Shown piece after piece: positions 1-9,220 of a DNA stretch of 43,435 nt. The stretch is taken from positions 1 to 43,435 of the forward strand of contig JANPEZ010000101.1 in the NCBI GenBank assembly GCA_031423155.1. The letters are read 5' to 3'. Within the stretch, counting starts at the first letter, position 1. The number at the start of each line of letters is the position of its first letter. The position numbers and the translations under genes were made by a program. The notes under the pieces are model-generated. The model searched no databases. It worked only from the letters and a program-made list of their open reading frames with translations, and was not told where the DNA came from. Origin of the DNA: JANPEZ01 sp031423155. GTDB lineage: Bacteria; Actinomycetota; UBA4738; HRBIN12.

Positions 1-2
1 CG

Positions 3-518
3 GACACCGTCCAAGACTTGCCCCAAGCCGCGATCGCCGCTGCCAAGTCGGCAGGATGCTCCACCGTTCAGACGCCCGCCGACGACGCGCCGGGGGGCCA
101 GCACCTGGGCGCCGGGCAGCCGACGACCTACCCGGATCCCCTTCCCGCGACCTCGGGGAGTCACGACCCTTCGCCTCTGCCGGATACCCCGCATGTCTAC
201 CGCGAGGTGATCTCCGAGACCAGGGCGGTTCACAACCTGGAGCACTCGTTCGTGATCATCTACTACCGCCAGAGCGGAGACGGCGCACTCCCGCAGGAGG
301 TCGTGACCGAGCTCGAGGCGACGGCCGAGGCCGGCAAACACGTGTTGATGGCTCCGCACGCTTCGCTCCCGGAGGGTCAGGCGATGGCTCTCACGGCATG
401 GAACAAACTTCAGACCTGCGGGAACAACGTCACGCCCGATCAGGCGGTTACGATCGCGCAGGGCTTCATCGATGCGTACGTCTGCACGTCGAACTCGCCG
501 GAGAGCGCTGGTTGCTGA
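3..518 (+). CDS. DUF3105 domain protein, 5'-truncated
   Basis: The reading frame is open to the left edge, so the start lies outside the window; a TTG at 18 is only an internal possibility. The visible part matches the DUF3105 pattern: a YPDPLPATSGSH stretch, then VHNLEHSFVIIYY, where the family usually has VHxLEHG. Cysteines occur near both ends (SAGCSTVQT and QTCGNN/YVCTS). Members are typically membrane-anchored extracytoplasmic proteins of actinobacteria with unknown biochemical role; any N-terminal membrane segment would be upstream of the window. The gene converges on the SpoIID gene with only 4 nt between the stops. Family assignment is fairly firm, function unknown. Confidence 0.75.
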   Translation, partial: DTVQDLPQAAIAAAKSAGCSTVQTPADDAPGGQHLGAGQPTTYPDPLPATSGSHDPSPLPDTPHVYREVISETRAVHNLEHSFVIIYYRQSGDGALPQEVVTELEATAEAGKHVLMAPHASLPEGQAMALTAWNKLQTCGNNVTPDQAVTIAQGFIDAYVCTSNSPESAGC

Positions 519-522
519 GTCT

Positions 523-2316
523 CTAGGAGACCGTGCAGGCGCCGGCTCCCGGCGGCGGGCACGAGATGGATCCGTTCTCGAAACCGGCCGAGGCCGAGCC
601 GTCGCCGGCCACGACCACCCGTGACGTAGGGAAGCCGAGCGATCCGCCGGCGCCACCGGCGGCCAGGTACTCGGAAAGGACCCTTCCCCACAGAGCGTTC
701 GCGCCCACCCCGCTCTTCCAGTAGATCCGGCCGTCGTCGAACGTCACCCGGTTGCAGCCGTCGGCGCACCCCGGTCCGGTGATGTCGACGACGTTGGAAG
801 CGGGTAGACCGAGCGGCCCGTCGACCCCTCCGGCTCCGACGTACTCGTCGTAGATCGGGCCCTTGAGCCAGACCGTAACGTCACCCGTGTTGTGGAAGAT
901 CACACCGGTCTCGAACCGCTGCTTGCTTCCACCCGTCAGGCTTACCTGGACACCGGTGGGAAGTCCCGGAGCGCACATGATGTCGTCGTACTCGGTTCGG
1001 ATGGCACCGGTGATGTTCTTGTTCTTGTTGATCCAGACCTTGTCATCGTTGAGGCCGAGAGCCGCCTTCAGTTGCGCGCCCGTGATGACGTCCGAGCCTG
1101 AGGCTCCGTTCGCCCGGACCGTGACGATGCGCCCGGAGACCCCACGAACGTAGTCGGAGAAGGACTTCACCGTGCCGATGTCGCCCGTGTAAGCCGCTAG
1201 GCGCGAGGTCACGTAGGCGGCGGTGAAACTCTCGGTCCAGACGCGGTTCGGGTTGGCTCCCGTGAAGTCCCCCGGGTCGCAGACTCCCTTCAGGTAGCTG
1301 ATGGGATCTCCTCCCCACACGTTCTGCTTATCCTCGGTCATGCCCCCGTCGGATGCGGTGAAGAACGCCTGGATGACCGTACCGTGCGATGTCGCGACCT
1401 TTCCGTCCGTGTCACGCACCGCACGTATCCATCGACCGCCATCGACGCCCGACTCCTTCGAGTAGCCGACGTAGGCCATGTCCGCGGCGTAGTCGAGGAG
1501 AGCGCAGTTGCACGGCATGCGGTGCTGGCCGTAGATCTCGATCTTGGAGAAGGCGTAGGAGCGAGCGGCTATCGCCTGAGCTCTGAGCGAAGCCATCGGC
1601 CAACTGCTCGGGACCTCTCCCAATCCGAGCAGGTACTGCTCGGGCGGGATGATCAAGATCAGCCTCATGAGGCAGGAGGACCCTCCGCAGTCGTAGATGT
1701 TGAACTCGGCGAAGCCGTGGCTGTAGGTCGCTCCGCCCTCAGAGGAGTGGAGCCTGCCGCCATCGGGAACGTATGTGGCGTAAAGGTTCCGGGCGGTGCC
1801 GCCCCAGTCCCTACCGCCGACCTTCACGCCCTTGGCGTTCAGCACGCGGTACTTGTCTCCGACCTCGCGCACCGTCCACGTCTTTCCTTCCGGGATCGTT
1901 CCGACCAGCGTGCCGGTGGTGTGGTTGGAGATCCGCAAGGTCACCGGGCCCGCGAGAGCCTCCAGATGGATCTTGGTCTGCGATTGCGTCAGCCCCAGCC
2001 TGATCCGGTTGGGGGCCGCGGTCGATTCCACGATCGAACCCGTGTAGAAGTGCTTGACGATCTTCGTGTGTCCCCAGCCGTCCTGCGCCAGGCCGTACGC
2101 TCCCCATTGAGAGAGCCCCAGCCCGTGTCCCCAGCCCGATCCGTAGAAGTCGAATCCTGCCCCGGCGCCCCTAGTGACCACCTTGGCGCCGCCGGCGTAA
2201 GTGCCGTCACCGACGCTCGCCGCACCCTCGCCGGCACCGCCGGCGGCACTCGCCGACAACGCCGACGCCGAGGCGACGGCTAGGGCGACAACGAGTGTGA
2301 TGAGGGCTCGACGCAT
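523..2316 (-). CDS. SpoIID/LytB-domain secreted protein with C-terminal LGFP repeats
   Basis: The product is 597 aa with a signal peptide (MRRALITLVVALAVASASA). A GSGWGHGLGLSQWGAYGLA motif near residue 60 is the SpoIID/LytB signature. It is followed by the core with YLLGLGEVPSSWP, LRAQAIAARSYA and a TASDGGMTED segment. The C-terminal ~100 residues carry two LGFP-type repeats (GPLGLPAS, GSLGFPTS), a wall-associated module of actinobacteria. SpoIID is a peptidoglycan lytic transglycosylase and LytB is the amidase-enhancer relative, so a wall-remodelling role is inferred. ATG 2316 was chosen because the signal peptide begins there; an upstream ATG at 2358 adds 14 residues unlike a leader. It is the last gene of the polysaccharide locus, 63 nt after the nucleotidyltransferase. 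Confidence 0.8.
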   Translation of the reverse strand: MRRALITLVVALAVASASALSASAAGGAGEGAASVGDGTYAGGAKVVTRGAGAGFDFYGSGWGHGLGLSQWGAYGLAQDGWGHTKIVKHFYTGSIVESTAAPNRIRLGLTQSQTKIHLEALAGPVTLRISNHTTGTLVGTIPEGKTWTVREVGDKYRVLNAKGVKVGGRDWGGTARNLYATYVPDGGRLHSSEGGATYSHGFAEFNIYDCGGSSCLMRLILIIPPEQYLLGLGEVPSSWPMASLRAQAIAARSYAFSKIEIYGQHRMPCNCALLDYAADMAYVGYSKESGVDGGRWIRAVRDTDGKVATSHGTVIQAFFTASDGGMTEDKQNVWGGDPISYLKGVCDPGDFTGANPNRVWTESFTAAYVTSRLAAYTGDIGTVKSFSDYVRGVSGRIVTVRANGASGSDVITGAQLKAALGLNDDKVWINKNKNITGAIRTEYDDIMCAPGLPTGVQVSLTGGSKQRFETGVIFHNTGDVTVWLKGPIYDEYVGAGGVDGPLGLPASNVVDITGPGCADGCNRVTFDDGRIYWKSGVGANALWGRVLSEYLAAGGAGGSLGFPTSRVVVAGDGSASAGFENGSISCPPPGAGACTVS

Positions 2317-2379
2317 AAGGGGAGTGGCGGTTCGAGGTGAACCGGCACCGTAGCACATCGCGCCGTGGAAACCGGGGAC

Positions 2380-3408
2380 CTAGCTCTGAGCCTGCGCCGT
2401 CGCGCGAGATCCGACACGGGCGTCGATCAGATCGAGCCCATCAGGTACTGAAGAACCCTCTCCCAGGACACATCCGGAAAGCGTCGCTCCCGGGCCGACC
2501 TCGGCGTTCGGACCTACGATGGTCCGGTCCAGACGTGCACCCGCCCCGATACGGGCACCGGCGAGAACGACGGAGTCCTCCAGGGTCGAACTCGCCTCGA
2601 CGACCGCATCCGGGCCGATCGCGACCCACCTGCCCAGATGCGCGTTGATGTCCACCGTGGCTGCCGGCGAGACCCAAGGAGCCGGATACCGCAGGCCCTC
2701 CACCTTTCCCTCGAGGATGTCGGCATGGCCCTGCAGGTACTTCTCGGGGGTACCCAGGTCCATCCAGTAGCCGCGGGATAAGAACCCGAAGACGGGCCTG
2801 CCATCGGCGATGATCGCGGGAAAGATCTCACGTTCGATCGAGAGCGGCTCGCCGCGGGCGAAGCCGTGAAGCACCTTCGGATCGAGCACGTACGTTCCGG
2901 CGTTCACCTCGCCGGGGATCGGTTCGGCGGGCTTCTCCAGGAACTCGAAGACACGGCCTTCACCGTCCGTCGGGACCAGGCCGAAAGGTCGAGCGTCTTC
3001 AACCCGGGTGAGCGAGATCGTGACCGAGGCCCGTTTCTCGCGGTGGTAGGCGAGCATCGCGGTCAGATCCAGATCGGTGAGGATATCCCCGTTGAGCGCG
3101 AAGACCGGTTCGTCCGCCGGCAGGTGATCCAGCGCGTTGACGATCGCGCCGCCCGTCCCGAGTGGGCTGGACTCCGTAAGCCAGATGATCGTCGGAGCCG
3201 CACCGGCGCGCGCGGCGATGAACGGCGCGAACGTGTCCTGTAGGTAAGGAGAGGACAGGATCGCTTCGCTGATCCCGTGACGGGCCAGGTGGTCGAGCAC
3301 ATGATCGAGGAACGCCCTGTCCATCACGGGGATCAAGGGTTTGGGGATGGTCTCGGTGAGTGGGCGAAGGCGGGTCCCCTCTCCCCCGACCAGGACTACA
3401 GCCTTCAC
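2380..3408 (-). CDS. Sugar-1-phosphate nucleotidyltransferase, mannose-1-P guanylyltransferase-like
   Basis: This NTP_transferase-fold enzyme makes an NDP-sugar from NTP and a sugar 1-phosphate. The N-terminus has the nucleotide-binding signature GGEGTRLRPLT followed by PKPLIPV. LNGDILTDLD, the metal-binding Asp region, is typical of the GMPP-like group. The C-terminal ~100 residues look like a left-handed beta-helix (hexapeptide pattern with repeated V-G-P-A-A-T-type turns). The GTG at 3408 overlaps the upstream stop as GTGA and begins VKAVVLVGGEG, the family's usual start; ATG 3429 would add seven residues. The sugar (Man-1-P or Glc-1-P) cannot be read with certainty. It probably supplies a donor to the adjacent glycosyltransferases. 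Confidence 0.8.
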   Translation of the reverse strand: MKAVVLVGGEGTRLRPLTETIPKPLIPVMDRAFLDHVLDHLARHGISEAILSSPYLQDTFAPFIAARAGAAPTIIWLTESSPLGTGGAIVNALDHLPADEPVFALNGDILTDLDLTAMLAYHREKRASVTISLTRVEDARPFGLVPTDGEGRVFEFLEKPAEPIPGEVNAGTYVLDPKVLHGFARGEPLSIEREIFPAIIADGRPVFGFLSRGYWMDLGTPEKYLQGHADILEGKVEGLRYPAPWVSPAATVDINAHLGRWVAIGPDAVVEASSTLEDSVVLAGARIGAGARLDRTIVGPNAEVGPGATLSGCVLGEGSSVPDGLDLIDARVGSRATAQAQS

Positions 3409-4271
3409 GCGAGCCTGGCTCTCATCCAAGCTATCTCGGCTCTGAGACGGAGGGCGGCCCTTGCGAGCGGCAGCGTCGCACGCTTCCAGCCCGTCGCCCG
3501 GTGCTTGGCGTAGTAGCGGTAGACGCTGCGCGAGTGCATCAGGATCGAGGACCGAGACCTGCCGGTCGAGACGGCACCTTCGTGCAGGATCTCGACCTCC
3601 GGGGTGAAGAGGACCTTCCAGCCTGCGGCCTTGAGCCGCGTCGCCATGTCGAGTTCCTCGGCGTATAGAGGGAAGTTCTCGTCGAAGAGTCCGACCTCAT
3701 CGAGTGCGGCGCGGCGCAGGAGCATGCATGCGCCCGAGACCCAGTCGACCTCGCGTTCGGACGTGCGATCCCAGCCGTCCATCTCGTAGCGGCGTGTGAA
3801 CGGGTTGTCGCGGCTGAACGGCGCCAGGAACGCGTGGCCGACGGCGTCGGCCACGCTCGGGAACGTGCGCCCGCTCGGGTACATGCTCCCGTCGGAGTTG
3901 CGGACCACCGGACCGACGATGGCGGCCTGCGGGTGCTGCTCGGCGACCCTGACGTAGGTTTCGAGCGTTCCCTGCCAAAGTTCGGCGTCCGGATTCAGGA
4001 GAAGGATGTAAGGCGCCGCCGTGTCACGGATCCCCTGGTTCCACGCCGGCGAGAGGAAGACGTTGCTGGGGTTCTCGACGAGCCTGACCGAAGGGTGGGC
4101 CTCGATCGCCCTGATGTGTGAGCTGTCCTTCGAATCGTTATCGATGACGAGGACGTCGGCATGGATATCACCTCTGTGTCGCTCGAGGGAGCGCAGGCAC
4201 TTCTCCAGGTACACGCCAGTGTTGTAGTTCACGATCACGACGGCCAACTCGGCCGTCCACGGCTCGCTCAT
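3405..4271 (-). CDS. Glycosyltransferase family 2 (rhamnosyltransferase-like)
   Basis: A 288-aa GT-A fold transferase. ELAVVIVNYNTGVYLEKCL is the usual GT2 start, VLVIDNDSKD follows, and LLLNPDAEL holds the DxD-like metal/NDP-binding site. DWVSGACMLLRRAALDEVG and FDENFPLYAEELDMATR match the rhamnosyltransferase (RfbF/WbbL-like) subgroup of GT2. No C-terminal membrane segment is seen. The start is ATG 4271, overlapping the stop of the SMR-like gene by 4 nt (ATGA). A longer upstream reading frame exists but is Arg-rich and antisense-like. With rmlABD nearby, transfer of a dTDP-deoxysugar onto a lipid-linked glycan is plausible but not shown. Confidence 0.85.
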   Translation of the reverse strand: MSEPWTAELAVVIVNYNTGVYLEKCLRSLERHRGDIHADVLVIDNDSKDSSHIRAIEAHPSVRLVENPSNVFLSPAWNQGIRDTAAPYILLLNPDAELWQGTLETYVRVAEQHPQAAIVGPVVRNSDGSMYPSGRTFPSVADAVGHAFLAPFSRDNPFTRRYEMDGWDRTSEREVDWVSGACMLLRRAALDEVGLFDENFPLYAEELDMATRLKAAGWKVLFTPEVEILHEGAVSTGRSRSSILMHSRSVYRYYAKHRATGWKRATLPLARAALRLRAEIAWMRARLA

Positions 4272-4678
4272 GCGTGCGGGGTCTGCGCGACCATGACGAT
4301 GCCGGCGACGATCAGCGCCACTCCCCCGAGTCGCATGGTCGTGATCTCTTCGTGCAATACGAAGTGCCCGAGGATCAAGATCAACACGTAACTCAGCGAG
4401 GCGAACGGGTAAGCGAAGGAAAGCGCCGCCCTGGACAGGACCAGGAGCCATACGACCGCCGAGACCCCGAACAGAGCCAATCCGCCCCAGATCACCGGTG
4501 ACCCGGCGAGCGAGCGGAGAGAGTCCCCCGACAGCTTCAGAGCGACACCGTCTCCGGCTACGCGATTCACTCCAACCTTCAGGGTGACCTGGGCCAGCGC
4601 GGCCAGGCCAACGGAAACCAAGATCAGTCCGATCAACATCGTGCGGCCTTTCGTATGGGTTGCGGTGGAATCGTTCAC
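4268..4678 (-). CDS. SMR/EamA-type small membrane protein, ArnE/ArnF-like
   Basis: A 136-aa protein with four predicted transmembrane helices (about 14-35, 57-79, 84-107 and 115-132). The segment AALSFAYPFASLSYVLILI, with a Tyr-Pro in helix 3, is typical of ArnE/ArnF-like members of the drug/metabolite transporter superfamily, which help flip lipid-linked sugars. The first helix has QVTLKVGVNR, the position of QxxlK in this group. The GTG start overlaps the Wzt stop as GTGA. Sitting between an ABC exporter and a GT2 enzyme favours a glycolipid-flipping role over drug efflux; this is inference from context. Confidence 0.7.
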   Translation of the reverse strand: MNDSTATHTKGRTMLIGLILVSVGLAALAQVTLKVGVNRVAGDGVALKLSGDSLRSLAGSPVIWGGLALFGVSAVVWLLVLSRAALSFAYPFASLSYVLILILGHFVLHEEITTMRLGGVALIVAGIVMVAQTPHA

Positions 4679-5835
4679 AGGTCCTCGACGTTCGCGTCGT
4701 AGCGGAAGGTCACCGGAGCGTGCGGCTTGTCCTCGTCTACTACCTCGAACCAGTATCGCTGGGTCTGAACGTGGTACAGACGACCGGTCTCGCCGCTCTC
4801 CAGGCCGATCGTGACGAAGTACCGGCCCGGCACGAGGGGAACGTCCCTCAGCGTGAAGCCGATGCGCTTCTTCGCCTCGATCGTCCCAACCGGCTCCCGC
4901 CCGTCGACTATCGGGTAGTTGGCGGAGTCCAGGACCTGGAACGAAACCATCAGGTCGGTCACGGGCTGATTGGCCTTCGCGTCGATCTGGATCGTGAGGT
5001 CCTCGCCGATCCTGACGGGACGCTCGGTGGTGCCGTCGTCGCGGATCAGCTCGACGGAAGCCAGCTCGACCTCCTTCGTGCCTTCTTCCGGAGTGAAGTT
5101 GGGATCCCGGCGCAGCAGGACGTACCGAAGCTCACGGACCACGTCTAGGGGTGCCCCCTTGGCATACAGCTCGCCGTGGTCGAGCATCACTGCGCGGTCG
5201 CATACCTGGCGCACCGTGTCGAGTGCGTGCGTGACCAGAACGATGGTGCGGCCCTCGTTCTGGAAGCTGCGGATGCGGTTCAAGCACTTGGCCTGGAAGG
5301 ACTCGTCGCCGACGGCCAGGACCTCGTCGACGAGCAGGATCTCAGGGTCCACGTGGACCGCAACCGCGAACCCCAGCCTGACCAGCATCCCCGAGGAGTA
5401 GAACTTCACCTGGTTCTCCATGAAGTCTTCGATCTCGGCGAAGCCGACTATGTCGTCGTAGACGCGGTCGGTGTCCTTTCGGGAAAGACCCAGGAACGAA
5501 GCGTTGAGGTATACGTTCTCGCGGCCCGTCAGCTCGGGATGGAAGCCCGCACCGAGTTCGAGCAGGGCGGCGACGCGGCCGCGATAGCGGATGGTCCCCG
5601 AGGTCGGCCGCAAGATCCCGGCGATCACCTTCAGCAAGGTCGTCTTGCCCGAGCCGTTGTGGCCGATCAAGCCGAGAGACTCACCCTGCTTTACCTCGAA
5701 GCTGACGTCGCGCAGTGCCCAGAAGTCCTCGGCCCTCGAGCGCCCGCTGACGAGCCGAGCCTTGAGCGAGGAAGGCTTCTCGCGGAAGAGCCTGAACTTC
5801 TTGGAGATCGCCTCGACCTCGATCGCCGCGGTCAC
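4675..5835 (-). CDS. ABC transporter ATP-binding protein, Wzt/TagH type, with C-terminal glycan-binding-like domain
   Basis: A 386-aa protein. The ATPase domain has Walker A GHNGSGKTT (58-66), signature YSSGM (146-150), Walker B ILLVDE (166-171) and switch His203. The segment YSSGMLVRLGFAVAV and the LAVGDESFQAKC tail are characteristic of the polysaccharide/teichoic-acid exporter subfamily. Residues ~255-386 form a beta-rich extension like Wzt_C, which in O-antigen exporters recognises the finished glycan; this suggests chain termination is coupled to export. GTG 5835 overlaps the permease stop as GTGA; the long upstream open frame is a shadow of the permease. Confidence 0.9.
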   Translation of the reverse strand: MTAAIEVEAISKKFRLFREKPSSLKARLVSGRSRAEDFWALRDVSFEVKQGESLGLIGHNGSGKTTLLKVIAGILRPTSGTIRYRGRVAALLELGAGFHPELTGRENVYLNASFLGLSRKDTDRVYDDIVGFAEIEDFMENQVKFYSSGMLVRLGFAVAVHVDPEILLVDEVLAVGDESFQAKCLNRIRSFQNEGRTIVLVTHALDTVRQVCDRAVMLDHGELYAKGAPLDVVRELRYVLLRRDPNFTPEEGTKEVELASVELIRDDGTTERPVRIGEDLTIQIDAKANQPVTDLMVSFQVLDSANYPIVDGREPVGTIEAKKRIGFTLRDVPLVPGRYFVTIGLESGETGRLYHVQTQRYWFEVVDEDKPHAPVTFRYDANVEDL

Positions 5836-6710
5836 AGCTCCTCCGCGAAATCGCCCGAGAGCCGGAAGAAGAGCCGCCAGGTCAGGTAGAGCAACACGGT
5901 CGAGCCCGCGATGACGGCGCACAGGACTCCCGCCGTCCATGCGGTCGAGACGAACGGTGTCACGGTTGACCCCGCCGGAGAGGGACCGTAGAGCGCCCGC
6001 TGGAAGCCGAAGATGATGCCGGAGAGGGGATTCATAAGGTACAGGTTCCACAGGTTCTGCCCGTGGAAGTCCGTCAGCTGCTGCTGGGCGATCGCGCCCG
6101 GATAGACGATCGGGGTGAACCAGAACCAGACCAGGAGCGCCAGACCGATCAGGTGGCCGATATCGCGGTAGCGCACGTTGAGGGACGAGATCCAGAAGAC
6201 CATGGCGACGCTGAAGATCACCAGGGCCAGCACCGAGAGCGGATACAGCATCAGGGCCTCGAGATGGAATCCGTACCCGGTAACCAGCATGAAGATGAAC
6301 AGGACCGAGGACTGCAGGACGAAATCGATGAGCGTCACGCCCACGACGGCCAACGGCAGGATCTCGCGCGGGAAGGCCACCTTCTTGACCAGGTTGCCGT
6401 TGTCCACGACCGAGCGCGCTCCCTGCCCGAGGGCCACGCTGAACAGGTTCCACGCGAGCAAGCCGGAGAGCAGATAGACCGGGAAGTGCGGGATCGGATT
6501 GGCGAGCATCGCGACGACGAACGAGAAGACCGCCAGGAAGACGACCGGATTGAGCAACGACCAGACCGCCCCCAAGATCGAGGCCGCGTATTTGACCTTG
6601 AGTTCCTTGCGGACCAGGTTGACCAAGATCTCGCGGCTGGCATAGATCTCGCGGATGCGAGGGATCACCCGCAGCGTCGTCGCTTCCGACGTTCGCTCGG
6701 TGACACTCAT
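5832..6710 (-). CDS. ABC transporter permease, Wzm/TagG type
   Basis: A 292-aa ABC-2 type membrane subunit that would pair with the ATP-binding protein encoded directly downstream. The N-terminal amphipathic stretch REILVNLVRKELKVKYAAS is the usual cytoplasmic lead-in, followed by six predicted membrane helices. The segment NGNLVKKVAFPREILPLA is strongly typical of the TagG/Wzm family. It would export lipid-linked polysaccharide across the cytoplasmic membrane. The start ATG 6710 lacks a well-placed Shine-Dalgarno; AGGAG lies about 17 nt upstream. The 106-nt gap before it is the largest in the locus and contains a TAGACT box (6780-6785, minus strand), so an internal promoter is possible. Confidence 0.9.
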   Translation of the reverse strand: MSVTERTSEATTLRVIPRIREIYASREILVNLVRKELKVKYAASILGAVWSLLNPVVFLAVFSFVVAMLANPIPHFPVYLLSGLLAWNLFSVALGQGARSVVDNGNLVKKVAFPREILPLAVVGVTLIDFVLQSSVLFIFMLVTGYGFHLEALMLYPLSVLALVIFSVAMVFWISSLNVRYRDIGHLIGLALLVWFWFTPIVYPGAIAQQQLTDFHGQNLWNLYLMNPLSGIIFGFQRALYGPSPAGSTVTPFVSTAWTAGVLCAVIAGSTVLLYLTWRLFFRLSGDFAEEL

Positions 6711-6816
6711 CGCGGTCGCTATGACGGTCTCCTAGAGGTATCCGCGCTGGTCAGACGCGTCGGGCGGGGACGGAACCCGAGTCTAACAAGGGGCGGGAGC
6801 GCGACCTTTGAAGCTT

Positions 6817-8169
6817 CTATGGACTTTCCCGGAAGCTCTCCATCGATCGGGCATACGAGAGGCCGTAGCCGGATGCCAGCTTCTCCCCGTCTACGCCGAT
6901 GTCGGCGAGGGCGCCGGACCAGCGGGCGTAGGCCTTGCGCGCGGGATCGCGGACGAGTCCGAGGGTCCGCTCGATCGCGTCGGCATATCCGTGAGCGGTC
7001 GCATCGGAGGCTCGCAGCCGGGCCATGTGGTCGCGGGCCGAGGCGCCCATGCGGGCCCTCCTATCGGGATCTTCGGCCAGGGCCCTGATGGCGGCGGCTA
7101 TCTCTGATGGATCGGCCGGACCTGCTGTGATCCTCGTCACGAAGTCTTCGGGGATATCCAGATAGGTGCCGGTCGCGCTGACGATCGCGGGACGGCCAGC
7201 CTGCATCGCTCGAGCGAGCGAGCCGCTGACCTCTCCCCGGTGGGGGAAGCGAAGGTCCGCGATCACATCGGCGGCGAAGAGCCAGCCCCGGAAGTCCGCG
7301 TCGGAGACGTCGGGGGCAAGGCTCGCCCTTTGAGCCAGTCCGCTCGCAGCGATCGCGGCCTCGGCGTCGTAGCCCTCGATGCGCCGGCCGACGAGCGCGA
7401 CATGAACGTCGTCGGGCAGGATGGCGACCGCCGCGAGCAACGCGTCCAGTTGCTTCGCATCGTTCATATCTCCTGGCGCGACGACCAGTGTGCGCGCACC
7501 ACGAGCCTCAGTGGGTGCACGCAGCTGGGCCCCCCGCGCTTGCGCCCTACTCATGTCTTCTGCCGTTTCCACGACCGGATGTGGAACGACGAAGACCGGC
7601 GTGAGGCACCCGAGTTCCTCCAGGTATCGCTTGCAGAACTCGGAGTGGACGATGACGCCTCGCGCGCGGCGTACGACGTGACCGCACCAGGGATCCTGCA
7701 GAGGCTCGTTCAACAGCGCGTCAGGCGACGTTAGCCTGGGCTTCAGGACCGAGGCCTCTCGCTCAGCGACGTAGCCCAGCGGATCGCCCGCCGCCTTGAG
7801 ACCCCGGACGAGGTCGTCGAGCGCAAGGTCGTGGAGGACGACCAGTCCCGGCGCCTGACAGGCGAAGCGATAGATGTCGCGGTGGAACGCCACGTTGTTC
7901 CCGAGCTGGTAGATGCCGAGCCGGTACCAGGGAACGAGGCCCTCATGCTTGGGTTCGATGGGCCAGATCGTGTCCATCCGGTGCCGCTGGGTGAAGCCGA
8001 TCCTGCGAAGACCCTCCAGGACGGCGGTGCTGTAGGTAGCGATTCCCGTCGGCTCGGGCGGCAGCGGCGAGTAGAAAGCCATGCGCGGGTTCATCTGAGC
8101 GTCCCAGATGCGACGCTGGCGGTACTTCTTGTATCGCTTGCGGGCCAAGTCTTTCGCGCGGGCGGCCAT
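6817..8169 (-). CDS. GT4-type glycosyltransferase
   Basis: A 450-aa GT-B fold protein. After a basic leader of ~30 residues, MAFYSPLPPEPTGIATYS is a typical GT4 N-terminal strand-loop. The C-terminal half has ARTLVVAPGDMNDAKQLDALL and VHVALVGRRIEGYD, with the donor-site region around HRGEVSGSLARAMQAGRP. The second Glu of the EX7E motif is replaced by Ala, which is seen in some GT4 subgroups. ATG 8169 is one base after the stop of the preceding transferase gene. The acceptor and donor cannot be identified. Confidence 0.85.
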   Translation of the reverse strand: MAARAKDLARKRYKKYRQRRIWDAQMNPRMAFYSPLPPEPTGIATYSTAVLEGLRRIGFTQRHRMDTIWPIEPKHEGLVPWYRLGIYQLGNNVAFHRDIYRFACQAPGLVVLHDLALDDLVRGLKAAGDPLGYVAEREASVLKPRLTSPDALLNEPLQDPWCGHVVRRARGVIVHSEFCKRYLEELGCLTPVFVVPHPVVETAEDMSRAQARGAQLRAPTEARGARTLVVAPGDMNDAKQLDALLAAVAILPDDVHVALVGRRIEGYDAEAAIAASGLAQRASLAPDVSDADFRGWLFAADVIADLRFPHRGEVSGSLARAMQAGRPAIVSATGTYLDIPEDFVTRITAGPADPSEIAAAIRALAEDPDRRARMGASARDHMARLRASDATAHGYADAIERTLGLVRDPARKAYARWSGALADIGVDGEKLASGYGLSYARSMESFRESP

Positions 8170-8170
8170 C

Positions 8171-9220
8171 TCAGTCAAGCAGCCGCGCGACGACATCTCC
8201 CCAGGAGGGGACCCTCTCGCGCAGCACCGCATTGCCCGCGTTGCCGAGTCGCTCTGCCAGAGCGCGATCCGAATAGAGCCGGTCGAAGGCTTCGGCCATA
8301 GCCTTGGGATCGGGCTCGGTAACGAGTCCCGTTTCGCCGTCTGAGACGAACTCGAGAGGCCCGCCGCTGTCTGTCGTGGTGACCACCGGCCGGCGGGCGG
8401 CGAAGCCCTCAAGGGTCACATAGCCGTAGTCCTCGTCGAAAGGACCGTAGTCGACGGCCAGGGCGCCCAGGTACAACTCGTGCAAGCGTTCGTCCGAGAC
8501 ACCTATCTCGAACGACACCCTGCTCTCCAATCCGTGTTCGCGTACCAGGCCGCGCAGCATCGTCTCGTCGGGTCCGGCGCCGACCAGGACCAGTTTCACT
8601 GCCGTCTTGACGTGGCGCATCGCCTCGATCGCCATCGGCTGGCGCTTCAGCGCCTCCATCCGCCCCGGAAGGAAGACGTACTCGCCGTAGGGCCCAGCCG
8701 GCATCGACAGCAGCGCCTCTGTCGGTGGCGACGGGTGATACAGCACCTCGGATGAGAGGCGCATGGAGTTCCAGAGCCGGTCCTGGACGTTCTTCGAGTT
8801 CGAGAAGATGCGCTTGGCCTCGCCCAGGCCGATCCGGTCCGAGGCGTGAACCATGTCGCGCACCGCCGGACCATCCTCCTGTAGGGACAGGTCGGCGAAT
8901 TGCGGATGGTTCCACAACTCGTAGGCGCTGCGGTGTTGGTGGATAAGCCACACGATCTTGCGCTCATGCTGGACGAGGTAGGCGGGGAACTTCAGGGCTA
9001 CTACGGCGTCGACCTTCAGACCGTTGGACTCGGTGATGTCGAAGGAACGCCAGACCGCCATCTGATGGGCCAGCTCCCAGGCCGGGTACCACTTGCCGGC
9101 GATCGTCACCATCTCGGCTTCGTGGCCTGCTGCTTTCAGCGCGCGAACCAGAGCCTCGGTGTGGGTCTCGGCGCCGCCGCGCGAGAACGCGGTCTGCGGA
9201 TGCAGGACCGCGATCCTCAC
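8171..9220 (-). CDS. GT4-type glycosyltransferase
   Basis: A 349-aa retaining GT-B glycosyltransferase. The N-terminus MRIAVLHPQTAFSRGGAETH contains the Gly-Gly acceptor loop. VFLPGRMEALKRQPMAIEAM is the GT4 linker, and EDYGYVTLE is a complete EX7E donor motif followed by GFAARRPVVTTTDSGGPLEFV. GTG 9220 overlaps the stop of the upstream coiled-coil gene by 4 nt, so translation is coupled. It is probably one of the sequential transferases building the repeat unit; specificity unknown. Confidence 0.88.
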   Translation of the reverse strand: MRIAVLHPQTAFSRGGAETHTEALVRALKAAGHEAEMVTIAGKWYPAWELAHQMAVWRSFDITESNGLKVDAVVALKFPAYLVQHERKIVWLIHQHRSAYELWNHPQFADLSLQEDGPAVRDMVHASDRIGLGEAKRIFSNSKNVQDRLWNSMRLSSEVLYHPSPPTEALLSMPAGPYGEYVFLPGRMEALKRQPMAIEAMRHVKTAVKLVLVGAGPDETMLRGLVREHGLESRVSFEIGVSDERLHELYLGALAVDYGPFDEDYGYVTLEGFAARRPVVTTTDSGGPLEFVSDGETGLVTEPDPKAMAEAFDRLYSDRALAERLGNAGNAVLRERVPSWGDVVARLLD

